Source: Pseudomonadota bacterium (GTDB lineage Bacteria; Pseudomonadota; Alphaproteobacteria; JACQOE01). From it: a stretch of DNA of 64,000 bases. The stretch covers positions 30,436 through 94,435 of the forward strand of contig JACQOE010000025.1 of assembly GCA_016202695.1 (NCBI GenBank), read 5' to 3'. The notes under the pieces are model-generated. The model saw only the letters and a list, made by a program, of their open reading frames with translations, had not been told where the DNA came from and ran no database searches. How positions within the stretch are numbered: the first letter of the stretch is position 1; each line of letters begins with the position of its first letter. Positions 24,918 through 33,866 of the stretch are shown here, in pieces. A program made the translations under genes and the position numbers.

Positions 24918-25691
24918 ATGAACCGCATCGACCTCAGCGACCGAGTGCTCCTCCGGCTGGTGGCCGCGGCCGTGCTGGTGCTTACCGTCTATTTCGCGCT
25001 GCTCCCTGCCCTGCCGCAAGCGTTCCGGCTGCCGGGAAGCGCGCCCCTGCATATCGCCGGGGTGATCGGCTCGAGCCTCCTCCTCGTCTCAGTCGCCTTC
25101 GTCGCGGCAAAGCGGAGCGGCCGCGGCGGCCCGCCGCCTGCCTGGTTCGTCGCCCACGCGGTCTGCGCGGTTGCGGGCTTCGCCCTAGTCGCCGCCCATT
25201 CCGCCGGGCGGCTCCGCCATGCCCCGGCTCTGCTCCTCCTCGCTCTCGTCGCGCTCGCCGCGCTCGGGGTGTGGGCGCGGGTGCGTCTTTCCCGCCGGCT
25301 TGCGGCGACCTTTGCCACCAGGCGCGCCCTCCTCGATCCGCCCGCCCCGCAGGCGCGCGGGAGCCTCGCCGCCCTCATCGCCGAGAAGGAGGCGCTTCTG
25401 CGTCGCCTCGATCCGGGCGCGCGCGAGGCGACGTTCTCGCCAACCCTCGGCCACTGGCTTCGCGCCCCCGCGCTCGCGTACCGGTACGCACGGCTCGCCC
25501 GCGCCGAGGCGGGCGTGATCGGAACGCGCCAGGCGGCCGGCCTTGCGCTCGGGTACTGGCGCGCGGTTCACATCGCGCTTGCCTGGCTGTTCGTCGCCGG
25601 CCTCGTCGTCCACATCGTCACCGTTACCTTCTTCGCCGGCTACGTGGCCGGCGGCGGGGAGGTCTACTGGTGGCACCTCGCCGCCTGGTGA
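24918..25691 (+). CDS. Membrane subunit of a molybdopterin oxidoreductase, cytochrome b-like
   Basis: This 257-aa protein has about five transmembrane helices. Histidines occur inside or at the edges of hydrophobic helices (PLHIAGVIG, WFVAHAVCAVAGFALVAAH, YWRAVHIALAWLFVAGLVVH), a pattern that suits b-type haem binding. It is shorter than NrfD/DmsC-type quinol anchors and does not look like them, so I treat it as a haem-containing quinone-reactive anchor. A 37-bp gap and a GGGGAGGAG site separate it from the FeS-molybdopterin fusion, its likely partner. The start at 24918 gives MNRIDLSDRVLL; a longer upstream frame has no support. Confidence 0.65.
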   Translation: MNRIDLSDRVLLRLVAAAVLVLTVYFALLPALPQAFRLPGSAPLHIAGVIGSSLLLVSVAFVAAKRSGRGGPPPAWFVAHAVCAVAGFALVAAHSAGRLRHAPALLLLALVALAALGVWARVRLSRRLAATFATRRALLDPPAPQARGSLAALIAEKEALLRRLDPGAREATFSPTLGHWLRAPALAYRYARLARAEAGVIGTRQAAGLALGYWRAVHIALAWLFVAGLVVHIVTVTFFAGYVAGGGEVYWWHLAAW

Positions 25692-25728
25692 TGCGGCGGG
25701 CGCGCCGCGCCACCGGTGGGGAGGAGCG

Positions 25729-28662
25729 ATGAGCCGGCTCGCCCTGATGATCGACCTCGAGCGCTGCACCGGCTGCAAGAGCTGCGAGGCGGCCTGCAAG
25801 CAGGAGCATCGCCTCGGCCCCGGCGAGTTCCGCACCCGGGTGGTCTGGCTAGGGCGCGAGGACGAGGCCGGGCTGGACTTCCTCACCCTCACCTGCCAGC
25901 ACTGCGAGCGTCCGGCCTGCCTCCGGGCCTGCCCGGTCAACCCCAAGGCGATCAGCAAAGATCCCGCGACCGGGGTGGTGCGCGTGCACGAGGATCGCTG
26001 CACCGGCTGCGGCGAGTGCGTGATCGCCTGCCCCTACGGCGCCATGGGCTTCGACTCGCACGGGCACCACGCGGTGAAATGCGACCTCTGCGCCGACCGG
26101 CGCGCCGAGGGCGGCATTCCGGCCTGCGCCGCGGCCTGCCCCGGCTATGCCATCTCCTTCGGCGAGCGCGAGGCGCTGTTGGACCGGGCCCGCGTCGAGG
26201 GGCGCCGGCCCCGCGAGACCGATCCCTTCCTCCTCGGCCCGGCAACCGTTTACCTTGAGCGCCTCCGTCCCGCCCCGACGTCCGCCGACGGTCGCGCCCC
26301 GGCCCGCCCCCCCGCGGTGGTGAACCCGCCGGACGCGCAGGCGGCCCTGTCGCGCGCCGCGCCCGCCTTTCCCTTCCGCAGCCCGCGCGAGGAGGCGACG
26401 CCCGACCGCACGGTTCCGGGCGGCTGCACCCTCTGCTTCAACTGCTGCACGGTGAAGTTCCACTTCCGCGGCGACCGCCTCGTCCAGGTCACCGGCAACG
26501 AGGACGACCCGGTGCTCAAGGGCAAGGTCTGCCCTAAGTCACAGATGACACTGCAGATGTATCACAGCCGCGAGCGCCTAACCCGGCCGCTCAAGCGCAT
26601 CGGCGAGCGGGGCGAGGGCCGCTTCGCGCCCGTCTCGTGGGAGCAGGCGCTCGAAGAGATCGCCGAGCGGCTGGTCGCGGTCCGCGAGCGCTTCGGGCCG
26701 GAGGCGCTGGCTCTCTTCGTCGGCACGCGCACCGGGATCATCGCCAAGCAGGGCTACGCCCGCCTCTTCGCCCAGCTCTGGGGCACCCCCAACATCGAGG
26801 GGACCGACCCCTTCTGCTCCAGCGGCAAGGCCATCGCCTACCGGCTCGTCCAGGGCTCGGTCGGCTCGGGCAACAGCTACACCGAGGCCGACCTCGGGGG
26901 CGCCCGGCTCTACCTCTACATCGGCGACAATCAGGCCGAAACCCGACCGGTCTTCTTCGGCCTGATCAACGACTGGCGGCTCAGGCACGGAGCGCGGATG
27001 ATCGCCGTCGATCCGCGCCTCACCGTGACCGCGAGCAAGGCCGACCGATGGCTCCCCATCCGCCCGGGTACCGACATGGCGCTCGCGCTCGCGGCCGCCT
27101 ATCACATCCTCGACAAGGGGCTCAACGACGCCCGCTTCTGCGTGGACTGGGTCCTCGGCTGGGAGCGCTGGCGCGATTTCATCTTCGCCAAGGGTTATAC
27201 CCCCGAGTGGGCCGAGCCGATCACCGGCATCCCGGCCGGCGAGATCCGCACCCTCGCCGAGGAGATCGCCCGCGCCGGGGGCTGCGTGCTCTTCGCCAGC
27301 CGCGGGGTCAACCAGCACACCAACTCGGTGCAGACGAACCGCGCCCTCATGTTCCTCGCTGCGATCACCGGCAACTGGGGCCGGCGGGGCGGAGCCTTCG
27401 TCAACATGACCGCCTCGCCCCCGCTGGCGGCGAACGCGCCCCCGGGGCGGCGGGCGAAGATCGCGCGCCCGCGCGTCCGCAAGAGCCCGACCGGCTGGAT
27501 CGAGGCCATGCGCACCGGCCGCCCCTACCCGATCCGGGCGATGATCTCGTGCAACAACCCGCTCGCCCAATGGCCGGGGTTGGCGGCGGCGCGCGAGGCT
27601 TTCCGTGCCCTCGACCTCGTCGTCCACATCGAGCTTTTCGCCAACGAGACCTCGGCCTTCGCCGACTACGTGCTGCCGGCGGCGGCCGGGATCGAGGCGG
27701 GCGACATCGGCCGCTCGGCCGACGACCGCCGGATCGTGTGGATCGACCGGATGACCGACCCGCCCGGCGAGGCCCGGCCGGACGCCTGGATCTGGGTCGA
27801 GCTCGCGAAGCGCCTCGGGTTCTCGGACGTGCTCAAGGAGGACTACAAGGACCCCGCCCGCTTCTGGGACGAGGTCATGATCGACAACGAACAGTTTCGC
27901 GGCATCACCCAGCGGCGCCTGCACGCGGTTCCCTACCGCTGGGTGCGCTTTCCCGCGGCGAGCGAAGACGCGCCCGAGATCGAAACCCTCTATCTCGAGG
28001 GAAACACGGCGCCGGGCCAGCCCGCGGGCAAGCGGTTTCCCACCCCGAGCGGGAAGCTCGAGTTCTGGACCGACGCGCAGGAGGCCGACTTCGCCGCACT
28101 CGGGCTTTCCGCGCTTCCCGAATTCTACGGCGAGCGCGAGGGACTTCTCGATCTGCCCTTCGTCGTGCGCGAGGAGGGCGACGAGCGCCTTTCCCTCCTC
28201 TCGCCCTTCGAGAAGGTGCCGACCGGGGCCGCGCGGGCGCGGGTCGTTCCGCCCGCCGAGGACGCGCCGGCCGCGCGGCTTCGCGCCCAGGGCTTCGACA
28301 GCGAGCTCGTGACGGGGCGTCCACCCGCGCCGCATTTCCACTCCTGGACGCACTATTTCTGGCAGGCGCAGGAGATGTGGCCCGATCTCTACTGCCAGAT
28401 CCACCCCGAGCGGGCGGCCGCGCTGGGCGTGAAGGACGGCGAACGGGTGCGGATCGAGACCGCCCACGGCGCGATCGAGGCGCGGGCCTGGATTCACGCC
28501 GGCATCCGCCCAACGGCGGTGTTCGTCCCCATCGGCTGGGGCGAGCGCCAACCCTTCCATCCCTGGCGCTCGGTCAACTTCCTGACCGACCCCTCCCAGC
28601 GCGATCCGATCTCGGACCAGACCAACCTCAAGAGCCTGCTTTGCCGCGTGCGCAAAGCCTGA
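25729..28662 (+). CDS. Fusion of four-cluster FeS subunit and molybdopterin catalytic subunit (DMSO reductase family)
   Basis: This 977-aa chain joins two usually separate proteins. Residues 1-180 form an NrfC/DmsB-like subunit with four [4Fe-4S] motifs (CTGCKSCEAAC; CQHCERPACLRACP; CTGCGECVIACP; CDLC plus CAAACP). After a proline-rich linker, about residues 230-977 form a molybdopterin oxidoreductase: an N-terminal CTLCFNCC-type cluster motif, GTPNIEGTDPFCSSGKAIAY with a probable Cys ligand to Mo, and a C-terminal domain with QIHPERAAALGVKDGERVRI. No twin-arginine signal is present, so the enzyme should face the cytoplasm, as in SoeABC sulfite dehydrogenase. The substrate is not identifiable; sulfur compounds are the best guess. 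Confidence 0.82.
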   Translation: MSRLALMIDLERCTGCKSCEAACKQEHRLGPGEFRTRVVWLGREDEAGLDFLTLTCQHCERPACLRACPVNPKAISKDPATGVVRVHEDRCTGCGECVIACPYGAMGFDSHGHHAVKCDLCADRRAEGGIPACAAACPGYAISFGEREALLDRARVEGRRPRETDPFLLGPATVYLERLRPAPTSADGRAPARPPAVVNPPDAQAALSRAAPAFPFRSPREEATPDRTVPGGCTLCFNCCTVKFHFRGDRLVQVTGNEDDPVLKGKVCPKSQMTLQMYHSRERLTRPLKRIGERGEGRFAPVSWEQALEEIAERLVAVRERFGPEALALFVGTRTGIIAKQGYARLFAQLWGTPNIEGTDPFCSSGKAIAYRLVQGSVGSGNSYTEADLGGARLYLYIGDNQAETRPVFFGLINDWRLRHGARMIAVDPRLTVTASKADRWLPIRPGTDMALALAAAYHILDKGLNDARFCVDWVLGWERWRDFIFAKGYTPEWAEPITGIPAGEIRTLAEEIARAGGCVLFASRGVNQHTNSVQTNRALMFLAAITGNWGRRGGAFVNMTASPPLAANAPPGRRAKIARPRVRKSPTGWIEAMRTGRPYPIRAMISCNNPLAQWPGLAAAREAFRALDLVVHIELFANETSAFADYVLPAAAGIEAGDIGRSADDRRIVWIDRMTDPPGEARPDAWIWVELAKRLGFSDVLKEDYKDPARFWDEVMIDNEQFRGITQRRLHAVPYRWVRFPAASEDAPEIETLYLEGNTAPGQPAGKRFPTPSGKLEFWTDAQEADFAALGLSALPEFYGEREGLLDLPFVVREEGDERLSLLSPFEKVPTGAARARVVPPAEDAPAARLRAQGFDSELVTGRPPAPHFHSWTHYFWQAQEMWPDLYCQIHPERAAALGVKDGERVRIETAHGAIEARAWIHAGIRPTAVFVPIGWGERQPFHPWRSVNFLTDPSQRDPISDQTNLKSLLCRVRKA

Positions 28663-28767
28663 GCGGGGGAGCCCCGCCGCGGTCCGCCCGCGGTTGACCC
28701 GGGACGGGCCGGTCCGCACACTCGCCACGGCCGCCCCGCGCGGCCGAGAGTCAAAGGAGGTCCCGCG

Positions 28768-30180
28768 ATGGGTGTTACCGAACGCCTCGCCCGACTCGTC
28801 GTCGAAACCCCGGCCGAGCGACTGATCGCGCCGGCGCTCCTTGAATCGGCGAAGCTCCGCCTCCTCGACGGGCTTGCCATCATGCTCGCCGGCTCACGCG
28901 AGCCCTCGACGCTGATCGCCCTCGCCATGGCCCGCGAGTGGGGCGGGGCAGCGGCGGCGGGCGTGGTCGGGCATCCCGACCGCCTGCCGGCGCCGCTCGC
29001 CGGCTTCGTCAACGGCGTCTCCGCCCATTCGCAGGAGTTCGACGACTACACCCGGGGCGCCGGCCACATGACCGTGAGCATGGTCCCCGGCTCGCTTGCC
29101 GCGGCCGAGGAAGCCGGGCTCTCGGGACGAGCTCTGGTCGAGGGCTTCGTCGTCGGCTTCGAGGTCGTCTGCCGGATCGCACGGGGGATGAATCCGTATC
29201 TCTTCGACCGCGGGTTCCATCAGAACTGCCTCTGGGCCGAGCTTGGGGTCGCGGCCGCGGCGGCGCGGATGCGGGGCCTGAGCGTGGACGAGACGCGGAT
29301 GGCGCTCGGCATCGCCTGTTCGGGCGGCTCGGGCATCCGCCGCAACGTCGGCTCGATGGGCAAGGCTTATCACGTGGGCCACGGGGTGATGAACGGGCTC
29401 GTCTCCGCCTCGCTCGCGGGTCGGGGCTACGTCGTCGATCCCGAGGCGGTGGCCGGCGAGGACGAGCCGGGGCACGGGCGCTGGGGCCTAGTCGAGACCT
29501 ACAACGGCATCGGCAACTACGCCCTCGGCAAGACGACGGCGGGCCTTGGCGAGGCGTGGGAGCTGGAGGGAAACCGCACCGTGGTCTGCTTCCACCCGGG
29601 CTCGACCACGCTCGCCGCGGCCGTCGATTGCGTGATCGAGTTGATCCGCGCCCACGGCATCCGCTCCGAGGCGGTCGAGCGGGTCGCGCTCGACTGCACG
29701 CCCGAGGCGCTCAACCGCGCCTGCTACCGCGAGGTCGAGTCGAGCTACAAGGCGCGCTACTCTCTGCCTTACGCGGTGGCGGTGACTCTGATCGACGGCA
29801 AGGCCGGCCTCGCCCAATTCGCGGACGCGCGGGTGGCCAAGGGCGACGTGCAGGCGCTGATGCGCCGTATCGAGGTGGCCGTGCCGCCCGACCTCGCCCA
29901 CCATGTCGGCCCCTGGGAGGGCAAGGTCAACTGGGCCGAGATGCGGATCGCGATCCACATGAAGGACGGCCGCGTGATCCGCGGCGCGCGCTCGCATGCC
30001 AAGGGTTGGCCCGAGGACGTGCCGGTCGGCTTCGAGGAGGTGGCCGGGAAGTTCGCCGACTGCGCCGAGGGCGTGCTTTCCCCGGCGCGGCGCGACCGGG
30101 TTATCACCATGGTGCGCAGGATCGAACGACTCGCGGACATCCGCGAGCTGATGGCCGCGGTCGGGGCCGAGGGCGCCTAG
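28768..30180 (+). CDS. MmgE/PrpD family protein (copy 1)
   Basis: This 470-aa protein matches the MmgE/PrpD (2-methylcitrate dehydratase-like) fold: ESAKLRLLDGLAIMLAGSRE, VNGVSAHSQEFDDYTRG, GFVVGFEVVCRIARGMN, GSGIRRNVGSMGKAYHVGHG and CYREVESSYKARYSLPYAVA. The family includes dehydratases, epimerases and cis-aconitate decarboxylases acting on small carboxylic acids. A GGAGG site precedes the ATG. It lies next to a convergent maleate isomerase-like gene, hinting at dicarboxylate turnover. Two paralogues lie at 39426-40871 and 41921-43318. Confidence 0.87.
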   Translation: MGVTERLARLVVETPAERLIAPALLESAKLRLLDGLAIMLAGSREPSTLIALAMAREWGGAAAAGVVGHPDRLPAPLAGFVNGVSAHSQEFDDYTRGAGHMTVSMVPGSLAAAEEAGLSGRALVEGFVVGFEVVCRIARGMNPYLFDRGFHQNCLWAELGVAAAAARMRGLSVDETRMALGIACSGGSGIRRNVGSMGKAYHVGHGVMNGLVSASLAGRGYVVDPEAVAGEDEPGHGRWGLVETYNGIGNYALGKTTAGLGEAWELEGNRTVVCFHPGSTTLAAAVDCVIELIRAHGIRSEAVERVALDCTPEALNRACYREVESSYKARYSLPYAVAVTLIDGKAGLAQFADARVAKGDVQALMRRIEVAVPPDLAHHVGPWEGKVNWAEMRIAIHMKDGRVIRGARSHAKGWPEDVPVGFEEVAGKFADCAEGVLSPARRDRVITMVRRIERLADIRELMAAVGAEGA

Positions 30181-30209
30181 GACCCACCATCGCCGCCGGC
30201 GCCTCCCGA

Positions 30210-30968
30210 TCAGCCCGCGCGGCGGAGCCGGGCGGCGGGCGCACGCCTCTCGCGCAGGCCCCGGAGCAGGCTCCCGTAACCGTCTATCTCGGGCGCGAGG
30301 CCGAGCACGTCGAACGCCTGCCACACACTCACTTGGTTGGCCGAGTAGACCGGCTTGCCGAGGTCGCGCTCCAGCGCCTCGATCACGGGCAGCGCCTTGA
30401 GCTGGGTGCAGGCGATGAACACCCCGTCGCTCTCCCCGCTCGCCGTCTCCTTGGCCCGCCGATAGATCTGGTGCGGCTCGATCGCGGCGTGGTCGAAGAG
30501 ATCGAGCATGTCGAAGGTCGCGAGCCGCACGACCTCGATGCCGTTCCCTTGCAGGAACGCCTTGAGCCGCTCGTTGGTGAGCTGGACGTAGGGCGTGACC
30601 ACGTCCACCTTGCGGATGCCGTTCGCCTGCAGCGCCGCGACCATCGCCCCCGAGGTGGTCACGCACGGCGCCTTGACGATCTCGGAGATCCGGCTGGACA
30701 TGCGCTTGTCCCAGCCCGGCCCTTCGAAGAAGCTTCCGCTGGTGCAGCCGAAGACGGCGACGTCGGGGCGCCCGTCGGCGAGGATGCGGGCGGCGCGTTG
30801 CGCCGTCTCCTCCATGGCGAGGATGACATCCGCCGTCCCGTGCGCCCCGGTTTCGAAGCGGGTGGTCTGGAAGGCCACCCCCTCGGGCAGGAGCCGCCAC
30901 ATCTCGTATTCCATTGTCGTGTTGACCGACGGGATGAGCATCCCGATGCGCGCGCGCCATCCGTACAT
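30210..30968 (-). CDS. Maleate cis-trans isomerase/arylmalonate decarboxylase-like (Asp/Glu racemase superfamily)
   Basis: This 252-aa protein shows the superfamily's two catalytic-cysteine positions, VFGCTSGSFFEGP and FIACTQLKALPVIE, together with RIGMLIPSVNTTMEYEM, VTTSGAMVAALQANGIRKV and KPVYSANQVSVWQAFDVLGL. This combination is typical of maleate cis-trans isomerase (maleate to fumarate) and arylmalonate decarboxylase. The ATG at 30968 gives the family N-terminus MYGWRARIGM; the longer upstream frame is noise. The gene is convergent with MmgE/PrpD copy 1. Confidence 0.84.
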   Translation of the reverse strand: MYGWRARIGMLIPSVNTTMEYEMWRLLPEGVAFQTTRFETGAHGTADVILAMEETAQRAARILADGRPDVAVFGCTSGSFFEGPGWDKRMSSRISEIVKAPCVTTSGAMVAALQANGIRKVDVVTPYVQLTNERLKAFLQGNGIEVVRLATFDMLDLFDHAAIEPHQIYRRAKETASGESDGVFIACTQLKALPVIEALERDLGKPVYSANQVSVWQAFDVLGLAPEIDGYGSLLRGLRERRAPAARLRRAG

Positions 30969-31033
30969 TGATGTCCCCTCAGCGAGGCGATATGGACCGT
31001 TGCGATGAAGTCTCCCGCCTGCGGGCGCGGCTG

Positions 31034-32032
31034 TCAACGCCGGGCCGGAGCCGCCTGATCCGGGTTGCGGGCGAGCCAGTCCATGAAGTCGGCGAACGCC
31101 TCGTCGAGGCCGAAGCGGGCGCGAAAGCCGGTCTCCTCGGCCAGGCGCCGGCAGGAGAGGGGCGAGCGGTCGCGCGCCCCGTGCAGCTCCACGGTGGCCT
31201 CGGACGGGTCGGCGGCGATGCGGTAAGAGAAGCGCGGGAACCGGGCTTTCAAGCGCGCGCACCAGTCGGCGAGCGTCCACGACCGCCCCGGGGAGACGTG
31301 ATAGACCTCATGGCGCGGGTGCTCGAGCGCGAGGAGCCGGATCAACCCCTCGGCAATGTCGCTGGCGTAGATCCAGTCGCGCCGGCCCTCGCGCGAGAGC
31401 ACCGCCTCATGCCCGGCGAGCGCGACGCGGGTGGCGAGGAGCGTCGGGCTCAGGGTGTCGCGCACGCCGGTATCGTACTCCCAGCGGCCGAACACCGCGC
31501 CGAGGCGGGCGACGACGAGGTCGAGCCCCGAGAGCGCCTTGTAGCGGAGCGCCGTGCGCTCGCCCGCGTACTTGCTGATGCCGTAGAGGCTCTCGGGGGA
31601 CGGAGGCGTCGCCCCTTCGTCTATCTCGCCCGCGACGAAGGCGTTCCGCCCATAGACCGATCCGGTGCTGAGATGCAGGATCCGCCCCACCCCGTGCGCG
31701 CGCGCCGCCTCCAGCACCTCGATGGTGCCGAGCAGGTTCACGCGCGCGATCGAGCGGGCGTCCGCCTTCTCGCGCGCGACCCCGGCGGTGACCGCGGCGC
31801 CGTGGACGAGGGCGCGAACGCCGTGATCATTGAGCGCGCGCGCGAGCGCGGCGCCGTCGAGCACGTCGCCCGCGACCGCGTGCAGCTTGCCGGAAAGCGC
31901 CGAGAACGCGCGGAGCGCCCCCTCGGGCGGCGGGATCCGGTCGTAGAGCACGACCGTCTCGCCCCGGCCGAGAAGCTGCTCGGCCAGGTTGAGCCCCACG
32001 AATCCCGCCCCGCCCGTGATCAGGATCGCCAT
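31034..32032 (-). CDS. NAD-dependent epimerase/dehydratase
   Basis: This 332-aa extended short-chain dehydrogenase has the nucleotide motif TGGAGFVGLNLAEQLL, LHLSTGSVYG with the catalytic Ser/Thr, YGISKYAGERTALRY with the YxxxK pair, VARLGAVFG and a C-terminal substrate domain. Members epimerise, dehydrate or reduce nucleotide sugars or act on small carbonyls. It is on the same strand as the LysR gene, 87 bp downstream of it. No sugar-pathway genes are adjacent, so the substrate is open. Confidence 0.88.
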   Translation of the reverse strand: MAILITGGAGFVGLNLAEQLLGRGETVVLYDRIPPPEGALRAFSALSGKLHAVAGDVLDGAALARALNDHGVRALVHGAAVTAGVAREKADARSIARVNLLGTIEVLEAARAHGVGRILHLSTGSVYGRNAFVAGEIDEGATPPSPESLYGISKYAGERTALRYKALSGLDLVVARLGAVFGRWEYDTGVRDTLSPTLLATRVALAGHEAVLSREGRRDWIYASDIAEGLIRLLALEHPRHEVYHVSPGRSWTLADWCARLKARFPRFSYRIAADPSEATVELHGARDRSPLSCRRLAEETGFRARFGLDEAFADFMDWLARNPDQAAPARR

Positions 32033-32119
32033 GACGTCCCCCCGCGCTCGCTTCCCCTGCCGGCGCCGGCGCCGCGAGCCCAGTATAGCTCCTTCCCGCG
32101 CCGGCGCCCGCCCCCCCCG

Positions 32120-33085
32120 TCAGCCGACCCTGAGGCCGTCGCCCAGCCAGGGGAGGAAGCCGCGGAGCGCCGGAACGAACTGCGCCTCGAGGATGTCGCG
32201 CGCGACCCGGGCGACGTGCTCGGGCAGGTGCCCGAACTCGCCCTTGTGCGCCACCACGGTCAGGCGGCGGCTGAAGCCCGGGCCGGGAAGGGGCAGGACG
32301 CGGACCTTGTCCCAGTGGCCGCGGGCCTGCATCAGGCAGAGCGGCGAGGCGATCGTCCAGCCGAGGTTCGCGCCCACCATGCCGATGACCACGTCGGAGG
32401 AATCGAACTCGAGGTTGCGCGGCGGGTCGATCCGCATCCGCCGAAGCTGACGCTCGATGCGGCTGCCGAAATAGGAACGCGCCGAATAGCGAACGAAGGA
32501 AAGCTGCTGCGCGAGCTCGGCGAGGTCGGCAACCCGCGCCACCTCCGCCTGATGGACGCTCGGAAGCACGAGGACGAACGGCTCGCGCAAAAGGGCGTGG
32601 CGCTCGAGGTTCTCGGCGTCCTCGACCGCGTCGCTGTTGACGATCACGTCGAGATTGCGATTGAGCAGCGCCTCGGCGTGAAAGCCGGAGAGCCCCGACC
32701 ACACCCGGATGTGCGCCGCGACTGGGCGGAGCGCCTGGATGAGCTGGGCGCCGTAGCTGGCGGCGAAGGAGTCGACCAAGCCGATGCGGATCTGCGGCAG
32801 CCGGGCGTTGTGGCTCTGGCGGAGAAGCTGCGGCAGCTGGTTGGCCGAGACGACGATGTCGCGCGCATGCTCGCCGAGCACGAGTCCCGCCGCCGTGAGC
32901 CCGAGCGGGCGCAGGGCGCGGTCCACCAGCGCCACACCGGCCTTTTCCTCGAGGTGCTTGATCGCCTGCGAGACCGCCGACTGGGTGAGCCCGAGGCGAC
33001 GGGCGGCCGCGGTCATGTTGCGGGTCTCGGCGACGGCGAGGAAGATCTCGAGGGATCGAAGATCGAAGGCGGGCTTCGCGCGCAT
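32120..33085 (-). CDS. LysR-family transcriptional regulator
   Basis: This 321-aa regulator has an N-terminal winged helix (RSLEIFLAVAETRNMTAAAR, LGLTQSAVSQAIKHLE) and a C-terminal periplasmic-binding-protein-like effector domain. The ATG at 33085 is chosen since the HTH starts about 10 residues in; upstream codons lack homology. A T-N11-A dyad at 33130-33144 lies 45 bp upstream, the usual place for LysR autoregulation. It is the next gene after soxG on the same strand and could control the sarcosine or epimerase genes. Confidence 0.9.
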   Translation of the reverse strand: MRAKPAFDLRSLEIFLAVAETRNMTAAARRLGLTQSAVSQAIKHLEEKAGVALVDRALRPLGLTAAGLVLGEHARDIVVSANQLPQLLRQSHNARLPQIRIGLVDSFAASYGAQLIQALRPVAAHIRVWSGLSGFHAEALLNRNLDVIVNSDAVEDAENLERHALLREPFVLVLPSVHQAEVARVADLAELAQQLSFVRYSARSYFGSRIERQLRRMRIDPPRNLEFDSSDVVIGMVGANLGWTIASPLCLMQARGHWDKVRVLPLPGPGFSRRLTVVAHKGEFGHLPEHVARVARDILEAQFVPALRGFLPWLGDGLRVG

Positions 33086-33129
33086 GGCCAAGGGCGACCT
33101 ACCGCCCGCCCCCGGGGGCGGGCGAAGCC

Positions 33130-33144
33130 ATAAGTTTAGCTTAT
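33130..33144. promoter_or_regulatory. LysR-type T-N11-A dyad
   Basis: ATAAGTTTAGCTTAT has perfect 5-bp arms (ATAAG/CTTAT) and contains T-N11-A, the core of LysR operators. It lies 45 bp upstream of the LysR start at 33085, in a local AT-rich patch, so autoregulation is likely. Confidence 0.5.
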
Positions 33145-33245
33145 TGCCAGGGGGCTTGGGAACGCCCCGCGCGGGTCCGGCGGCACCGGTGGCCGATCCA
33201 CTCTCGTCACGGCCGGGCCGTCGCCGGGCGAAACACATCCGATCC

Positions 33246-33866
33246 CTACGCCGCCGGCTCGCGCACCTCGCAGCCGTACTCGAGGGCCCCGTCCAGGATC
33301 GCGTGCCAAAGGAACCGTCCGTACGAGCGGGGGATGTAAAGGTCGGCGGTCGGCGCCGCGTCGACGAGATGGAGGAGCGCGGTCACATGGGCGAAGCCGC
33401 TCTGCGCGCACATGCCGGGGCGGAGGCTCCGGGAATGGACGTCGAGGCCGCAGAGCTTGGCGAGGAGGTCACGAAGCCGCGGCCCCTGCGCCCGCACCAC
33501 GGTGCGGCCCTGGCTCACGTCGATCGCCGCCCCGCCGACGCCCTGAAGCGCCCCGGCGAGCGCGCGCTCGGGTGCCCCCTGGCCCTCGTGCGGCGCGACG
33601 ACCAGCCACTCCGCGGGCCCGAGCCAGAGCGCCGCCCGTGCGCCCGCGACCGCGCTTGCCCCCGCGGCACGCGGAAGCTCGAACCCGAGCGCCGCCCGCA
33701 CTGCGGCGAGGAACGGCCCCTCCGCCGCCCGCGCGCGCAGGATCACGAGCGCGAGCGGCCGACGCTCCCAAAGAACGATCCTCGGCCCCTCGGGTCCCTC
33801 GGCCCCGTGGCGCCCGACGCGATAGTCGGCGCCGAGCGCGCTCTCCGCTTGCCGTTTCTCAGACAC
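33246..33866 (-). CDS. soxG: Sarcosine oxidase gamma subunit
   Basis: This 206-aa subunit is the smallest folate-type chain of heterotetrameric sarcosine oxidase. It shows ALWLGPAEWLVVAPH, DVSQGRTVVRAQGPRLRDLL, KLCGLDVHSRSL and YIPRSYGRFLWHAILDGALE, all typical of SoxG. Translation probably starts at the GTG at 33866, overlapping the end of soxA by 8 bp. It is the last gene of soxBDAG. The complex oxidises sarcosine to glycine, yielding H2O2 and, with tetrahydrofolate, methylene-THF. Confidence 0.86.
   Translation of the reverse strand: MSEKRQAESALGADYRVGRHGAEGPEGPRIVLWERRPLALVILRARAAEGPFLAAVRAALGFELPRAAGASAVAGARAALWLGPAEWLVVAPHEGQGAPERALAGALQGVGGAAIDVSQGRTVVRAQGPRLRDLLAKLCGLDVHSRSLRPGMCAQSGFAHVTALLHLVDAAPTADLYIPRSYGRFLWHAILDGALEYGCEVREPAA

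Noticed and set aside
26578..28728. 716-aa minus-strand open frame across the molybdo-enzyme gene
   Set aside because: Antisense shadow of a gene with strong protein motifs; Arg/Gly/Val-biased with no recognisable feature.
33130..33144. FNR-type reading of the ATAAG dyad
   Set aside because: It lacks TTGAT and ATCAA; the spacing and T-N11-A fit a LysR site better.
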